This document shows positions 27,560 through 36,025 of a stretch of 64,000 nt of DNA, piece by piece. Origin of the DNA: JAPHTQ01 sp050288165 (GTDB taxonomy: Bacteria; Pseudomonadota; Gammaproteobacteria; Thiohalomonadales; Thiohalomonadaceae); NCBI GenBank assembly GCA_050288165.1, contig JBNKDG010000005.1, positions 220,700 to 284,699 on the forward strand, given 5' to 3'. Under the pieces are notes generated by a model. It was not told the origin of the DNA and searched no databases. It worked only from the letters and a program-made list of their open reading frames with translations. Each line of letters starts with the position of its first letter. The stretch's first letter is position 1. A program made the position numbers and the translations under genes.

Positions 27560-27576
27560 TGCACCAAATTGGTTCA
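27560..27576 (-). promoter_or_regulatory. NtrC-type binding site upstream of ntrB
   Basis: TGCACCAAATTGGTTCA: the half-site GCACC and its near mirror GGTTC are 5 bp apart, one base off the perfect palindrome. It lies between the DUF4124 gene and ntrBC and about 130 bp before the ntrB start. This suits autogenous control of ntrBC, as at E. coli glnL. Confidence 0.55.
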
Positions 27577-27623
27577 TCAAGCATATGCAGCGAATGGGGG
27601 TATTACAAGGAGGTTTACCAGAA

Positions 27624-28145
27624 CTATTTGGCGCTGTGTTGGCGTAGATAGAATATGACTGGGCTCGCGCTAATTAGTGTTGTGCCGTTGGTATCGATAA
27701 CGCTGGCCGTTATCGTATGAGTTCCACGATCCAGGCCATCCAAACTTACATTGACGCTACTACCGTTCCCAATGGTTTTACCATCGAGCCGGACTACAAC
27801 TGTGTGATTAGGCTTAAGCCCAGGTTCCACACTTACTGAGATGCTGACGGGACTGGTTCCTACCCAAAATGTCTGCTCCGCAGCGGGTGACGCTATATTG
27901 ATACCCGTGTAGGTTGCCTTGTTCTTCGGCGATTTGTTTTGATCGCTACGACGGATTGCCCGTGCTTCGTCCATTTGCTGCTTGATGGTTTGCACATCAT
28001 GCAACTTGATCTCCTGACCACCCTGCGTCGGCTCATCGGTAAACTCCACCGTACCGTCGGGATGGACTACACGATAGCCGACATTATCTTCGGCCATCAG
28101 TGCTGCGCTGGTGCAAAGTAGTGAGACGAGAAGTAGCTTCTTCAT
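27624..28145 (-). CDS. DUF4124 domain periplasmic protein
   Basis: 173 residues from the ATG at 28145, which gives a clean signal peptide (MKKLLLVSLLCTSAALMAED). DUF4124 follows (GYRVVHPDGTVEFTDEPTQGG), then a charged linker (MDEARAIRRSDQNKSPKNK). The C-terminal half is an Ig-like beta-sandwich with VEPGLKPNHTVVVRLDG. The frame is open further upstream but that part overlaps the glnA terminator. Function unknown. The DUF4124 gene commonly sits between glnA and ntrBC in this class. Confidence 0.85.
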   Translation of the reverse strand: MKKLLLVSLLCTSAALMAEDNVGYRVVHPDGTVEFTDEPTQGGQEIKLHDVQTIKQQMDEARAIRRSDQNKSPKNKATYTGINIASPAAEQTFWVGTSPVSISVSVEPGLKPNHTVVVRLDGKTIGNGSSVNVSLDGLDRGTHTITASVIDTNGTTLISASPVIFYLRQHSAK

Positions 28146-28193
28146 GCCAGAAGCATAATCCAGTGCGCCGGGTTCAACAATCTCGCACAAACA

Positions 28194-28217
28194 AAAACGC
28201 CCCCGAAGGGGCGTTTT
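28194..28217 (-). terminator. Intrinsic terminator of glnA
   Basis: Perfect 10-bp arms AAAACGCCCC and GGGGCGTTTT around a 4-base loop. On the minus strand the stem is followed by a T-rich run, TTTTTGTTTG. It lies just after the glnA stop codon and upstream of the DUF4124 gene. Confidence 0.88.
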
Positions 28218-28239
28218 GTTTTGCCGATACAACCGCTCC

Positions 28240-29646
28240 TTAGCAGGAGTAGTACATATCGAACTCGACCGGGTGAGTGGTCATGCGGATGCGGGTTACA
28301 TCGGCCATTTTCAGGTCAATGTAGGCATCGATCATGTCGTCGGTGAAAACGCCACCCTGGGTCAGGAACGCACGGTCTTCGTTGAGTGCGTCCAGCGCCA
28401 TGTCGAGGCTGTGGCAGACCTTCGGAATTTTTGCATCTTCTTCCGGCGGCAGGTCGTACAGGTCCTTGTCCATTGCTTCACCCGGGTGGATCTTGTTCAG
28501 GATACCGTCCAGGCCAGCCATCAGGTAGGCAGCGAAGCAGAGGTACGGGTTAGCGGTCGGGTCACCGAAACGAACTTCGATACGGCGGCCTTTGGCGCTG
28601 GTGAACGGAATACGGATAGAAGCGGAACGGTTGCGGGCGGAGTAGGCCAGCATAACCGGAGCTTCGAAGCCGGGAACCAGACGCTTGTAAGAGTTGGTGG
28701 ACGGGTTGGCAAAGGCGTTCAGGGCCTTGGCGTGCTTGATGATACCGCCGATGTAGTACAGAGCGGTCTCGGACAGGCCACCATACTCGTTACCAGCAAA
28801 CAGGTTGGTACCGTCTTTGGCGATAGACATGTGCACGTGCATACCGGAACCGTTGTCGCCAACCATCGGCTTGGGCATGAAGGTCGCGGTCTTGCCGTAG
28901 CTGTGGGCAACGTTGTGTACGCAGTATTTCAGCAGCTGTACTTCGTCGGCTTTACGTACCAGGGTGTTGGCACCAACGCCGATTTCGCACTGGCCAGCAG
29001 TCGCAACTTCGTGGTGGTGAACTTCAACAACCAGACCCATCTCTTCCATCGCCAGGCACATGGCGCCACGGATGTCGTGCAGGGAGTCAACCGGCGGAAC
29101 AGGGAAATAGCCGCCCTTAACGCCGGGACGGTGACCCATGTTGCCATCGGCGTAGGCTTTCTCGGAGTTCCACTCGGCTTCTTCAGAGTCGATCTTGACG
29201 AAAGAACCGCTCATGTCGGCGCCCCAACGGACGTCGTCGAAGATGAAGAATTCCGGCTCAGGGCCGAACAGGGCAGAGTCACCGATACCGGTGGATTTCA
29301 GGAACTCTTCCGCGCGGCGGGCAACGGAACGCGGATCGCGCTCATAGCCAGTCATGGTGGAAGGCTCGACGATGTCGCAGGTGATGTTGACCATCGGCTC
29401 ATCGGAGAACGGGTCGACCACGGCGGTGGACGGATCCGGCATCAGGATCATGTCGGATTCATTGATACCTTTCCAACCCTGGATAGATGAACCGTCGAAC
29501 ATTTTGCCGTCGGTGAAGACGTCTTCGTCGATGGTGTGGGCAGGCACGGTCACGTGCTGTTCCTTGCCGTGGGTGTCAGTGAAGCGGAAGTCGAAGAACT
29601 TCGCGCCACTATCCTTAATAAGCTTCAGTACATCTTTAGCGGACAT
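28240..29646 (-). CDS. glnA: Glutamine synthetase, type I
   Basis: 468 residues, the E. coli-type dodecameric enzyme that condenses ammonia and glutamate. FTDTHGKEQHV, MFDGSSIQGW, the catalytic GSGMHVHMS and the ATP region NRSASIRIP are present. The adenylylation-site tyrosine is in the expected KDLYDLPPEE segment near residue 397. The start is chosen at 29646 because GGAGG lies 5 bases upstream; an in-frame ATG 12 bp earlier has none. It is controlled by the sigma-54 promoter and two NtrC sites described separately. Confidence 0.97.
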   Translation of the reverse strand: MSAKDVLKLIKDSGAKFFDFRFTDTHGKEQHVTVPAHTIDEDVFTDGKMFDGSSIQGWKGINESDMILMPDPSTAVVDPFSDEPMVNITCDIVEPSTMTGYERDPRSVARRAEEFLKSTGIGDSALFGPEPEFFIFDDVRWGADMSGSFVKIDSEEAEWNSEKAYADGNMGHRPGVKGGYFPVPPVDSLHDIRGAMCLAMEEMGLVVEVHHHEVATAGQCEIGVGANTLVRKADEVQLLKYCVHNVAHSYGKTATFMPKPMVGDNGSGMHVHMSIAKDGTNLFAGNEYGGLSETALYYIGGIIKHAKALNAFANPSTNSYKRLVPGFEAPVMLAYSARNRSASIRIPFTSAKGRRIEVRFGDPTANPYLCFAAYLMAGLDGILNKIHPGEAMDKDLYDLPPEEDAKIPKVCHSLDMALDALNEDRAFLTQGGVFTDDMIDAYIDLKMADVTRIRMTTHPVEFDMYYSC

Positions 29647-29715
29647 CGGTGCCTCCAATCTGGTTTAAACAATAATCTTCGCCCTACTCGGGCATGAAAC
29701 AATGCGCCTTATCAG

Positions 29716-29731
29716 TGCATGAAATATGCCA
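29716..29731 (-). promoter_or_regulatory. Sigma-54 promoter of glnA
   Basis: TGGCATATTTCATGCA matches the -24/-12 consensus TGGCAC-N5-TTGCA at most positions. The essential GG (29730-29729) and GC (29718-29717) are exactly 10 bp apart. Transcription should begin near 29705, giving a leader of about 60 bases before the glnA ATG. Confidence 0.85.
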
Positions 29732-29794
29732 TGATGTATCTAACTGAAAATCATGGATATATTTTTTCTTTCGCGGTTCTTCACAGGCATTTGC

Positions 29795-29809
29795 GCACCA
29801 CTGTGGTGC
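29795..29809 (-). promoter_or_regulatory. NtrC enhancer site 1 for glnA
   Basis: GCACC-ACTGT-GGTGC is a perfect NtrC half-site pair with the standard 5-bp spacing, centred about 97 bp upstream of the predicted sigma-54 start. Confidence 0.85.
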
Positions 29810-29824
29810 TGCACACTACATTTA

Positions 29825-29839
29825 GCACCATTATGGTGC
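29825..29839 (-). promoter_or_regulatory. NtrC enhancer site 2 for glnA, overlapping a stop codon
   Basis: GCACC-ATTAT-GGTGC, again a perfect pair, centred 30 bp (about three helical turns) beyond site 1. The site covers the stop codon and last codons of the CDF transporter gene, so coding and regulatory sequence share these bases. Confidence 0.85.
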
Positions 29840-31018
29840 GACGCGATAGTAGATGCTCACCTCGCCTACTTCCTCCAGCTGACTGGCGGCCTGAAGCAGC
29901 GCATCCAGTTCACTATCCGCCGGTAAAGAGGTCGCATTATCCTCTCTGTTGAGGCAAAGCTCTACATCAAGCTTGCCGTCCAGGTAGTGAAGAACAATGC
30001 GCTCGATCTTGCTCGCCGCCGGGTTTCCTGTCCAGCTTTCTTCCAGCTTTTTTATCACCTGGCTGCGCCCCGGCAGATTGAGGCTGGGCTTCATCTTTTC
30101 GTCGTCTTCCGAATCGACGTGGACCATCACATCGGCCACTTCGTCGACCGCCTCGATGAGGCGCTTGCGTACAGTCTCGCCGATATAGTGTCCTTCGGAA
30201 ACACTGAGCTTGGGATCGACGATGACATGCACATCGACCAGCGCCTCGCCGCCCATCATTCGTGTGCGCAGCATGTGTAGCTTACGTACGCCACCAACAC
30301 CGAGGATCTCCTGGCGAATGATTAACACTCGCTCCGGATCCAGGGCCGTATCGACCAGTTCATGTACGCTCTGCCACGCCAGGTCCCAACCGATTTTGGC
30401 GATCATGGCACCAACCAGTACCGCCGCCACTGAGTCCAGATATTCCAGACCGGCCATAGTGCCGCCGACGCCGATCACCACAATCACCGATGAAATCGCA
30501 TCGGAACGACTGTGCCAGGCATTGGCCTTGAGCATGTTCGATTTAAGTTTGCGCGCCAGGCGCATGGTGTAGTGGTAGGTCCACTCCTTGGCAAAGACAG
30601 AGACAACGGCAACCAGCAGTGCCCAGATACCTGGTTGCAGCAACTCTCCAGGATTAAACAGACGATCGATAGCGTCCCAGGCGATCCCGGCGGCAACTGC
30701 CATCAAAGCAATACCTAGCGCGACCGTGGCCAAAGTTTCGAAGCGGCCATGTCCGTAGGGATGTTGTTCATCGGCATCTTTACTGCCGTGTTTCGCAGCA
30801 AAGATCACCATAAAGTCGGTGGCCAGATCAGAAAGGGAGTGAACGCCATCAGCGATCAGTGCCTGTGAATTCGCCAGGAAACCGAAGATCAGTTTCACCA
30901 CGCCAAGCGAAAGGTCGACCGCCGATCCGATCAAAGTCACTTTGCGAATTTCGTAATAGCGACTGTCGCTCGGGTCGATAGTTTGTTGGTGATGATGATG
31001 GTGGTGATCGCCGCCCAT
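29831..31018 (-). CDS. Cation diffusion facilitator (CDF) family metal transporter
   Basis: 395 residues. The N-terminus holds a run of six histidines (residues 5-10), likely a metal-binding tag. Six transmembrane helices span about 25-230 and carry the metal-site motifs HSLSD in the second and HSRSD in the fifth helix. A cytoplasmic domain follows (LRTRMMGGEALVDVHV), and a C-terminal extension of about 90 residues goes beyond most FieF/ZitB proteins. CDF pumps export Zn, Fe, Cd or Mn in exchange for protons; the HxxxD pairs are compatible with zinc or iron. It is the last gene of a three-gene operon with the TusA-like and PP-loop genes. Confidence 0.88.
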   Translation of the reverse strand: MGGDHHHHHHQQTIDPSDSRYYEIRKVTLIGSAVDLSLGVVKLIFGFLANSQALIADGVHSLSDLATDFMVIFAAKHGSKDADEQHPYGHGRFETLATVALGIALMAVAAGIAWDAIDRLFNPGELLQPGIWALLVAVVSVFAKEWTYHYTMRLARKLKSNMLKANAWHSRSDAISSVIVVIGVGGTMAGLEYLDSVAAVLVGAMIAKIGWDLAWQSVHELVDTALDPERVLIIRQEILGVGGVRKLHMLRTRMMGGEALVDVHVIVDPKLSVSEGHYIGETVRKRLIEAVDEVADVMVHVDSEDDEKMKPSLNLPGRSQVIKKLEESWTGNPAASKIERIVLHYLDGKLDVELCLNREDNATSLPADSELDALLQAASQLEEVGEVSIYYRVAP

Positions 31019-31021
31019 GGA

Positions 31022-31261
31022 TTATTCCGTCTCGTCCGTTGCGCAAACTTCGATAACAATAATGACTTCACCGCTCTCCTGGCGAGCCTCCAACAGCTTG
31101 TGGCCATTGATGCGACACCAGGCAGGGACGTCGTTCAACGCACCGGGGTCGGTACAAAAGATTTCCAGTGTATCGCCCGGCTGTAACTCCTCGGCCCGAT
31201 TCTGGGTGCGGATCACCGGCATCGGGCAGAGCAGTCTTCTTGCGTCGAGTTGATAATGCAT
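31022..31261 (-). CDS. TusA-family sulfur-carrier protein
   Basis: 79 residues from the ATG at 31261, four bases after the stop of the upstream PP-loop gene. The family motif LDARRLLCPMPVIRTQ puts the persulfide-carrying cysteine at residue 12 in CPxP. Two more cysteines occur (EIFCTD and AWCRING). TusA-like proteins relay sulfur to tRNA thiolation, molybdenum cofactor or dissimilatory sulfur pathways. Tight coupling to a PP-loop enzyme suggests it donates sulfur to that enzyme. Confidence 0.88.
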   Translation of the reverse strand: MHYQLDARRLLCPMPVIRTQNRAEELQPGDTLEIFCTDPGALNDVPAWCRINGHKLLEARQESGEVIIVIEVCATDETE

Positions 31262-31265
31262 CGGG

Positions 31266-32309
31266 CTAAACCATCCACTCTTCTTTAACTTTTTCCGGCG
31301 GCATCGGCGCAACCGTCATCTGCTTCACTTCACCGTCTGGCGTTGCTATTTCAACGGTGACTTCAGCTGCTGTGCGACCTTTTCCATATCGCGCAACGAT
31401 ACGTGCCGCGGTTTCCAGATCCTCTGCGGTCGGCTCGCCGTCGATCAGTGCCAGCGGTCCGTTGTGCGAGGTAGCGAAGAGATGAGTGTAGAGCTTTTTG
31501 TAACCGCTGAGAAAATTGTTTTCCCCCTCTTCGCGGCTGACGATCAGCTTGTAGTTCGGCGCCGGACGAATGTGCCGCCCCACCTTGAGCATCATAATAT
31601 CGTCCATGGTGTATTCGCGGTTACCGCGCCCCTGCCACAGATCGACCAGCTTGCGAGAATAGGCTTCGTCGGTGAGGAAGCAACAGCCGCCAGCCGGAGT
31701 TGCCCACTCTTCAAATCCAAACTGCTGCGCCAGTGCCATCTGTGGTTTGCGATTTCGGCCCGAGAAATCGTACAACTTCTCCCGATCGACCCAGCCTTCG
31801 CGTTCCGGCAATGTCGGCGGCAGGTTCTTCGCACAGAGCGGTCGCAACAGACGATCCATAGCGCCAGATTCACGCGCCACTACCGGCATCGTATCCTTGC
31901 GCTGCGACATCGGTCGTTGGCCGATCACTTCCCCGGTGACGATAAAGTCGAAACCCTTTTTCTCGGCCCACTCCAGTGCCTTGTGCACCATGAAAATCTT
32001 GCAGTCGAGGCAGGGGTTCATGTTAGCGCCGTAGCCGTGCTTCGGATTGAGCAATACATCTTTATATCCGTCGACGATGTCGATGATGTGCAGTTTGATC
32101 CCCAACTGCTCGGCCACCCACAGCGCATTATTGCGTTTGGGCTTGGCGGCGTCTTTTTTGCGAATGGCATGGGTGTGGCCCTCGACGCAAAAGCCGGTGA
32201 AGAAGTTGATCCCCTCCACGTGGATACCCTGTTCAAGCATCACTTTCACGGCAAGCATGGAATCGAGGCCGCCGGAAACCAGCGCCACGGCTTTTCTTTG
32301 TTGGGTCAT
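31266..32309 (-). CDS. PP-loop ATPase related to tRNA thiolases (MnmA/ThiI-like, probable C-terminal NFACT-R-like domain)
   Basis: 347 residues. The ATP pyrophosphatase PP-loop SGGLDSMLA is at 12-20. A cysteine pair corresponds in position to the catalytic cysteines of MnmA: Cys100 in MNPCLDCK and Cys209/210 in GGCCFLTDE. The last 120 residues (LKVGRHIRPAPNYKLIVSRE) resemble the NFACT-R/DUF814 RNA-binding domain rather than the MnmA beta-barrel. Such proteins are annotated as tRNA (methylaminomethyl-2-thiouridylate)-methyltransferase by similarity, but the substrate is unproven. The downstream TusA-like gene is the probable sulfur donor. Confidence 0.8.
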   Translation of the reverse strand: MTQQRKAVALVSGGLDSMLAVKVMLEQGIHVEGINFFTGFCVEGHTHAIRKKDAAKPKRNNALWVAEQLGIKLHIIDIVDGYKDVLLNPKHGYGANMNPCLDCKIFMVHKALEWAEKKGFDFIVTGEVIGQRPMSQRKDTMPVVARESGAMDRLLRPLCAKNLPPTLPEREGWVDREKLYDFSGRNRKPQMALAQQFGFEEWATPAGGCCFLTDEAYSRKLVDLWQGRGNREYTMDDIMMLKVGRHIRPAPNYKLIVSREEGENNFLSGYKKLYTHLFATSHNGPLALIDGEPTAEDLETAARIVARYGKGRTAAEVTVEIATPDGEVKQMTVAPMPPEKVKEEWMV

Positions 32310-32460
32310 ATTCGGAATATCTGGGAAATGGACAGGGCAGGCGGCAGATTTTAGCCTAAAGCGGAGGAGGGGAACAGGTTATCCGCTCGCCCTTCCTTTC
32401 ATACAGTACGTTCGCCAAGCTATAATCTCCCGCTTTGGTCGAAACCACAGAAGAGCACCG

Positions 32461-33369
32461 ATGAAACCGGTAGACGTCTCCACCTTTCAGGGCCTGATCC
32501 TCGCGCTGCAACAATACTGGGCGGAGCAGGGCTGCGTGATCCTGCAACCCCTCGATATGGAGGTGGGTGCGGGCACCTTCCATCCGGCCACTTTCCTGCG
32601 CGCCATTGGCCCGGAGCCGTGGAGCACCGCCTATGTGCAGCCTTCGCGTCGTCCCACCGATGGCCGCTACGGCGAGAACCCGAACCGTCTGCAGCACTAC
32701 TACCAGTTCCAGGTGATCCTCAAGCCGTCGCCGCTCGATATCCAGGAGCTCTACCTCGGTTCTTTGAAGATGCTCGGCATCGATCCGCTGGAGCACGATA
32801 TCCGCTTCGTCGAGGATAACTGGGAATCGCCGACCCTCGGCGCCTGGGGTCTCGGCTGGGAGGTATGGCTCAACGGCATGGAAGTGACCCAGTTTACCTA
32901 CTTCCAGCAGGTGGGCGGCCTCGACTGCAAACCAGTCACCGGTGAGATCACCTACGGCCTGGAACGGATCGCCATGTACCTGCAGGGGGTCGAAAGCGTT
33001 TTCGATCTGGTCTGGACCAACGGTCCCAATGGCCCAGTCACCTATGGCGACGTCTACCACCAGAACGAGGTGGAGCAGTCCCACTACAACTTCGACCACG
33101 CCGACGTCGATTTCCATTTCACCCTGTTCGACCAGTGCGAAAAACAGAGCCAGAAATTGATCGAAGCCGGACTGCCGCTGCCCGCCTATGAGCAGGTGCT
33201 CAAGGCCTCCCACACCTTTAATTTATTGGACGCCCGCCACGCTATCTCGGTCACCGAACGCCAGCGCTTCATCCTGCGTGTGCGCGCACTGGCCCGCGCC
33301 GTGGCCCAGGCCTATTACGACGCCCGCGAGGCGCTCGGTTTCCCCATGCTGAAGAAGGAGGGCGAATAA
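32461..33369 (+). CDS. glyQ: Glycyl-tRNA synthetase alpha subunit
   Basis: 302 residues of the bacterial alpha2-beta2 class II enzyme. FQGLILALQQYWAEQGCVIL opens the protein. The class II motifs are RPTDGRYGENPNRLQHYYQF, and GLERIAMYLQGV is motif 3. The start at 32461 is chosen because conservation begins exactly there (MKPVDVSTFQG); the frame is open far upstream without a homologue. glyS follows after one base. Confidence 0.96.
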   Translation: MKPVDVSTFQGLILALQQYWAEQGCVILQPLDMEVGAGTFHPATFLRAIGPEPWSTAYVQPSRRPTDGRYGENPNRLQHYYQFQVILKPSPLDIQELYLGSLKMLGIDPLEHDIRFVEDNWESPTLGAWGLGWEVWLNGMEVTQFTYFQQVGGLDCKPVTGEITYGLERIAMYLQGVESVFDLVWTNGPNGPVTYGDVYHQNEVEQSHYNFDHADVDFHFTLFDQCEKQSQKLIEAGLPLPAYEQVLKASHTFNLLDARHAISVTERQRFILRVRALARAVAQAYYDAREALGFPMLKKEGE

Positions 33370-33370
33370 G

Positions 33371-35446
33371 ATGAGTGATAAACGCGACCTCCTGATCGAG
33401 ATCGGCACCGAAGAGCTGCCACCCAAGGCACTGCTGAAACTCTCCAATGCCTTTACCTCGGGCATCGAAGAGGGGCTGAAGAAAGCGGAACTCGATTTCA
33501 CCACACTCGAATCGTTCGCCACCCCACGCCGTTTGGCGGTGCTGGTCAAGGGACTCGACAGCGCCCAGGCCGACAAAGAAGTCGAACGCCGCGGCCCGGC
33601 GGTCGCCGCCGCCTATGACAAAGATGGCAAGCCGACCAAGGCCACCGAGGGTTTTGCCCGCTCCTGTGGCATCACCCCGGATCAGTTGCAAACCATTCAA
33701 ACCGATAAAGGCGACTGGCTGGTCTTCCGCAGCAACCAGAAGGGTCAGGCCACCGCCGAATTGATCCCGGCGATCCTCAATGACTCGCTGAACAAACTAC
33801 CGATCCCCAAGCGGATGCGTTGGGGCAATCTCGACGCAGAGTTCGTTCGCCCGGTTCACTGGGTGGTACTGCTGTTCGGCGACGACATTATCGACACCGA
33901 GATCCTCAGCGTCCGCTCCGGCCGCGATACCATCGGCCACCGCTTCCACTATCCCGATCCGATCTGCCTCAGTGAACCGGCTGCCTATGCCGCGACCCTC
34001 AAGGATACCGGCCGGGTACTGGCCGATTTCGCCGAACGCCGCGAATTGATCCGCAAACTGGTCACCGAGGCGGCGCAAGCCGCGGGCGGCACCGCGGTCA
34101 TCGACGAGGATCTGCTCGACGAGGTGACCGGCCTGGTTGAGTGGCCCCATCCCATCGTCGGCAGTTTCGAGGAGCGCTTCCTCGACGTGCCGCCCGAGTG
34201 TTTGATCTCGGCAATGAAAGGGCACCAGAAATATTTCCACATGGTCGATGCAAAAGGCGCACTGATGCCTAACTTCATCACCCTGAGCAACATCGACAGC
34301 CGCCACCCGGAGTATGTGCGTGCTGGTAACGAGCGGGTGATCCGCCCGCGCCTCACCGACGCCGACTTCTTCTGGAACCAGGATCGCAAGCAAAAACTGG
34401 AAGCCTACGGCGAAAGTCTCAAAAGCGTAGTATTTCAGCAGAAACTCGGCACCGTTTACGACAAATCGAAACGTGTTGCCGACCTGGCAGGGAAAATAGC
34501 TTCAGAAATCGGTGGCGATGCCAAGCTGGCCCAGCGCGCTGCACTGCTGGCCAAGTGCGATCTGATGACCGCCATGGTCGGTGAGTTCCCGGAACTGCAG
34601 GGGATCATGGGCCGCTACTATGCGACTCACGACGGCGAAGCTGCCGATGTCGCCGCTGCGCTGGACGAACAGTACATGCCGCGCTTTGCCGGCGACGCCC
34701 TGCCCACCGGCAAAACCGGTCAGGCCCTGGCTATCGCCGATAAACTCGACACCTTGATCGGCATCTTCGGTATCGGCCAGGTCCCCAGCGGCGATAAAGA
34801 CCCCTTCGCATTGCGCCGCGCCGCTCTGGGTGCGCTACGTATTATCATTGAACAGAAGCTCGATCTCGATCTGCTGGCGCTGCTAGGTCATGCCACGGAA
34901 TCGAATAAAGGTCTGTTCGACAACGATGGCGTCACGATCCAGGTATTTGACTTCATGATGGGCCGTCTCAAGGCCTACTACCAGGAGCAGGGGATTGCCC
35001 CGGACACCTTTGAAGCGGTACTGGCCCAACGCCCGACCCGTCCCCTCGATTTCGATGCCCGCCTCAAGGCGGTCACCGCCTTCCGCAAACTGGCCGAAGC
35101 CGAGTCACTGGCCGCCGCCAACAAACGTATCGGCAACATCCTGAAGAAAACAGAAGAGGCGATCCCGGAGAAAGTCGACAGCAAACTGCTCCAGGAAAAG
35201 GAGGAGAAAGCGCTGCACAAAGAGGTCGAGGCAATGGCGAAACAGGTTGCGCCGCTGTTCGCCAAGCGCGACTACGAAGCGGCCCTCAAACAGCTGGCCG
35301 GTTTGCGCGAAGTAGTAGACAACTTCTTCGATCAGGTCATGGTTATGGCGGAAGATGCCAAGATCCGCGCTAATCGACTGGCACTGCTCGGTCAACTACG
35401 TGGGCTGTTCCTTGAGGTCGCCGATCTGTCACAACTACAAAGCTGA
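33371..35446 (+). CDS. glyS: Glycyl-tRNA synthetase beta subunit
   Basis: 691 residues, full length. It starts LLIEIGTEELPPKAL and includes ECLISAMKGHQKYFHM and the HD-like region DPFALRRAALGALRII. The C-terminal anticodon-binding domain is rich in Lys/Glu. The beta subunit binds tRNA and is needed for activity of the GlyQ catalytic subunit. Its place beside gmhB and plsC near the origin matches the Pseudomonas order. Confidence 0.96.
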   Translation: MSDKRDLLIEIGTEELPPKALLKLSNAFTSGIEEGLKKAELDFTTLESFATPRRLAVLVKGLDSAQADKEVERRGPAVAAAYDKDGKPTKATEGFARSCGITPDQLQTIQTDKGDWLVFRSNQKGQATAELIPAILNDSLNKLPIPKRMRWGNLDAEFVRPVHWVVLLFGDDIIDTEILSVRSGRDTIGHRFHYPDPICLSEPAAYAATLKDTGRVLADFAERRELIRKLVTEAAQAAGGTAVIDEDLLDEVTGLVEWPHPIVGSFEERFLDVPPECLISAMKGHQKYFHMVDAKGALMPNFITLSNIDSRHPEYVRAGNERVIRPRLTDADFFWNQDRKQKLEAYGESLKSVVFQQKLGTVYDKSKRVADLAGKIASEIGGDAKLAQRAALLAKCDLMTAMVGEFPELQGIMGRYYATHDGEAADVAAALDEQYMPRFAGDALPTGKTGQALAIADKLDTLIGIFGIGQVPSGDKDPFALRRAALGALRIIIEQKLDLDLLALLGHATESNKGLFDNDGVTIQVFDFMMGRLKAYYQEQGIAPDTFEAVLAQRPTRPLDFDARLKAVTAFRKLAEAESLAAANKRIGNILKKTEEAIPEKVDSKLLQEKEEKALHKEVEAMAKQVAPLFAKRDYEAALKQLAGLREVVDNFFDQVMVMAEDAKIRANRLALLGQLRGLFLEVADLSQLQS

Positions 35447-35482
35447 AACACAGTTTTCTGAATTCAGCGCATAGCGATAACT

Positions 35483-36025
35483 ATGAAACTCATCATTCTC
35501 GACCGAGACGGTGTCATCAACCAGGACTCCGACGAGTACGTTAAAAGTGTTGACGAGTTCATTCCACTGCCCGGCAGCCTGGAGGCGATCGCCCGCCTGA
35601 GTCAGGCCGGTTATCGTGTAGCAGTTGCGACCAACCAGTCCGGTATTGCCCGTGGTCTCTACGATGTGGCCACCCTCAACGCAATGCACGACAAACTACG
35701 TCGCCTGCTCGCCGCGGTCGGCGGCGAGATCGAGATGATCACCTTCTGTCCACACGGACCAAATGATGGTTGCGACTGTCGCAAGCCAGCACCGGGTATG
35801 TACCACGAGATCGCCAAACGCATGGACTGTTCTCTGAAAGAGGTACCGGTAATCGGTGACTCACTCCGTGATCTACAGGCCGCACAAACCGTTGGTGCAA
35901 ACCCGATCCTGGTCCGTACCGGCAAGGGCGAACGTACCCTGGCCAAGGGTGAAGGGCTCGAAGGTATTCCTGTTTATGATGATCTTGCCGCTGCCGTCAC
36001 AGCACTGCTTGGGGAAGAGTCCTAA
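35483..36025 (+). CDS. gmhB: D-glycero-beta-D-manno-heptose-1,7-bisphosphate 7-phosphatase
   Basis: 180-residue HAD phosphatase. The nucleophile and acid are in LDRDGVIN (Asp8 and Asp10), and the zinc-binding loop is CPHGPNDGCDCRKP. The lysine block is KPAPGMY and the metal block GDSLRDLQAA. It removes the 7-phosphate during ADP-heptose synthesis for the LPS inner core, implying LPS with heptose. Its stop overlaps the plsC start by one base. Confidence 0.95.
   Translation: MKLIILDRDGVINQDSDEYVKSVDEFIPLPGSLEAIARLSQAGYRVAVATNQSGIARGLYDVATLNAMHDKLRRLLAAVGGEIEMITFCPHGPNDGCDCRKPAPGMYHEIAKRMDCSLKEVPVIGDSLRDLQAAQTVGANPILVRTGKGERTLAKGEGLEGIPVYDDLAAAVTALLGEES

Noticed and set aside
28216..29490. 424-codon plus-strand open frame antisense to glnA
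   Set aside because: It is a GC-rich codon shadow of glutamine synthetase, with no ribosome-binding site and no recognisable domain.
32047..32460. 138-residue N-terminal extension of GlyQ
   Set aside because: It is antisense to the PP-loop gene; GlyQ homology begins exactly at the ATG at 32461.
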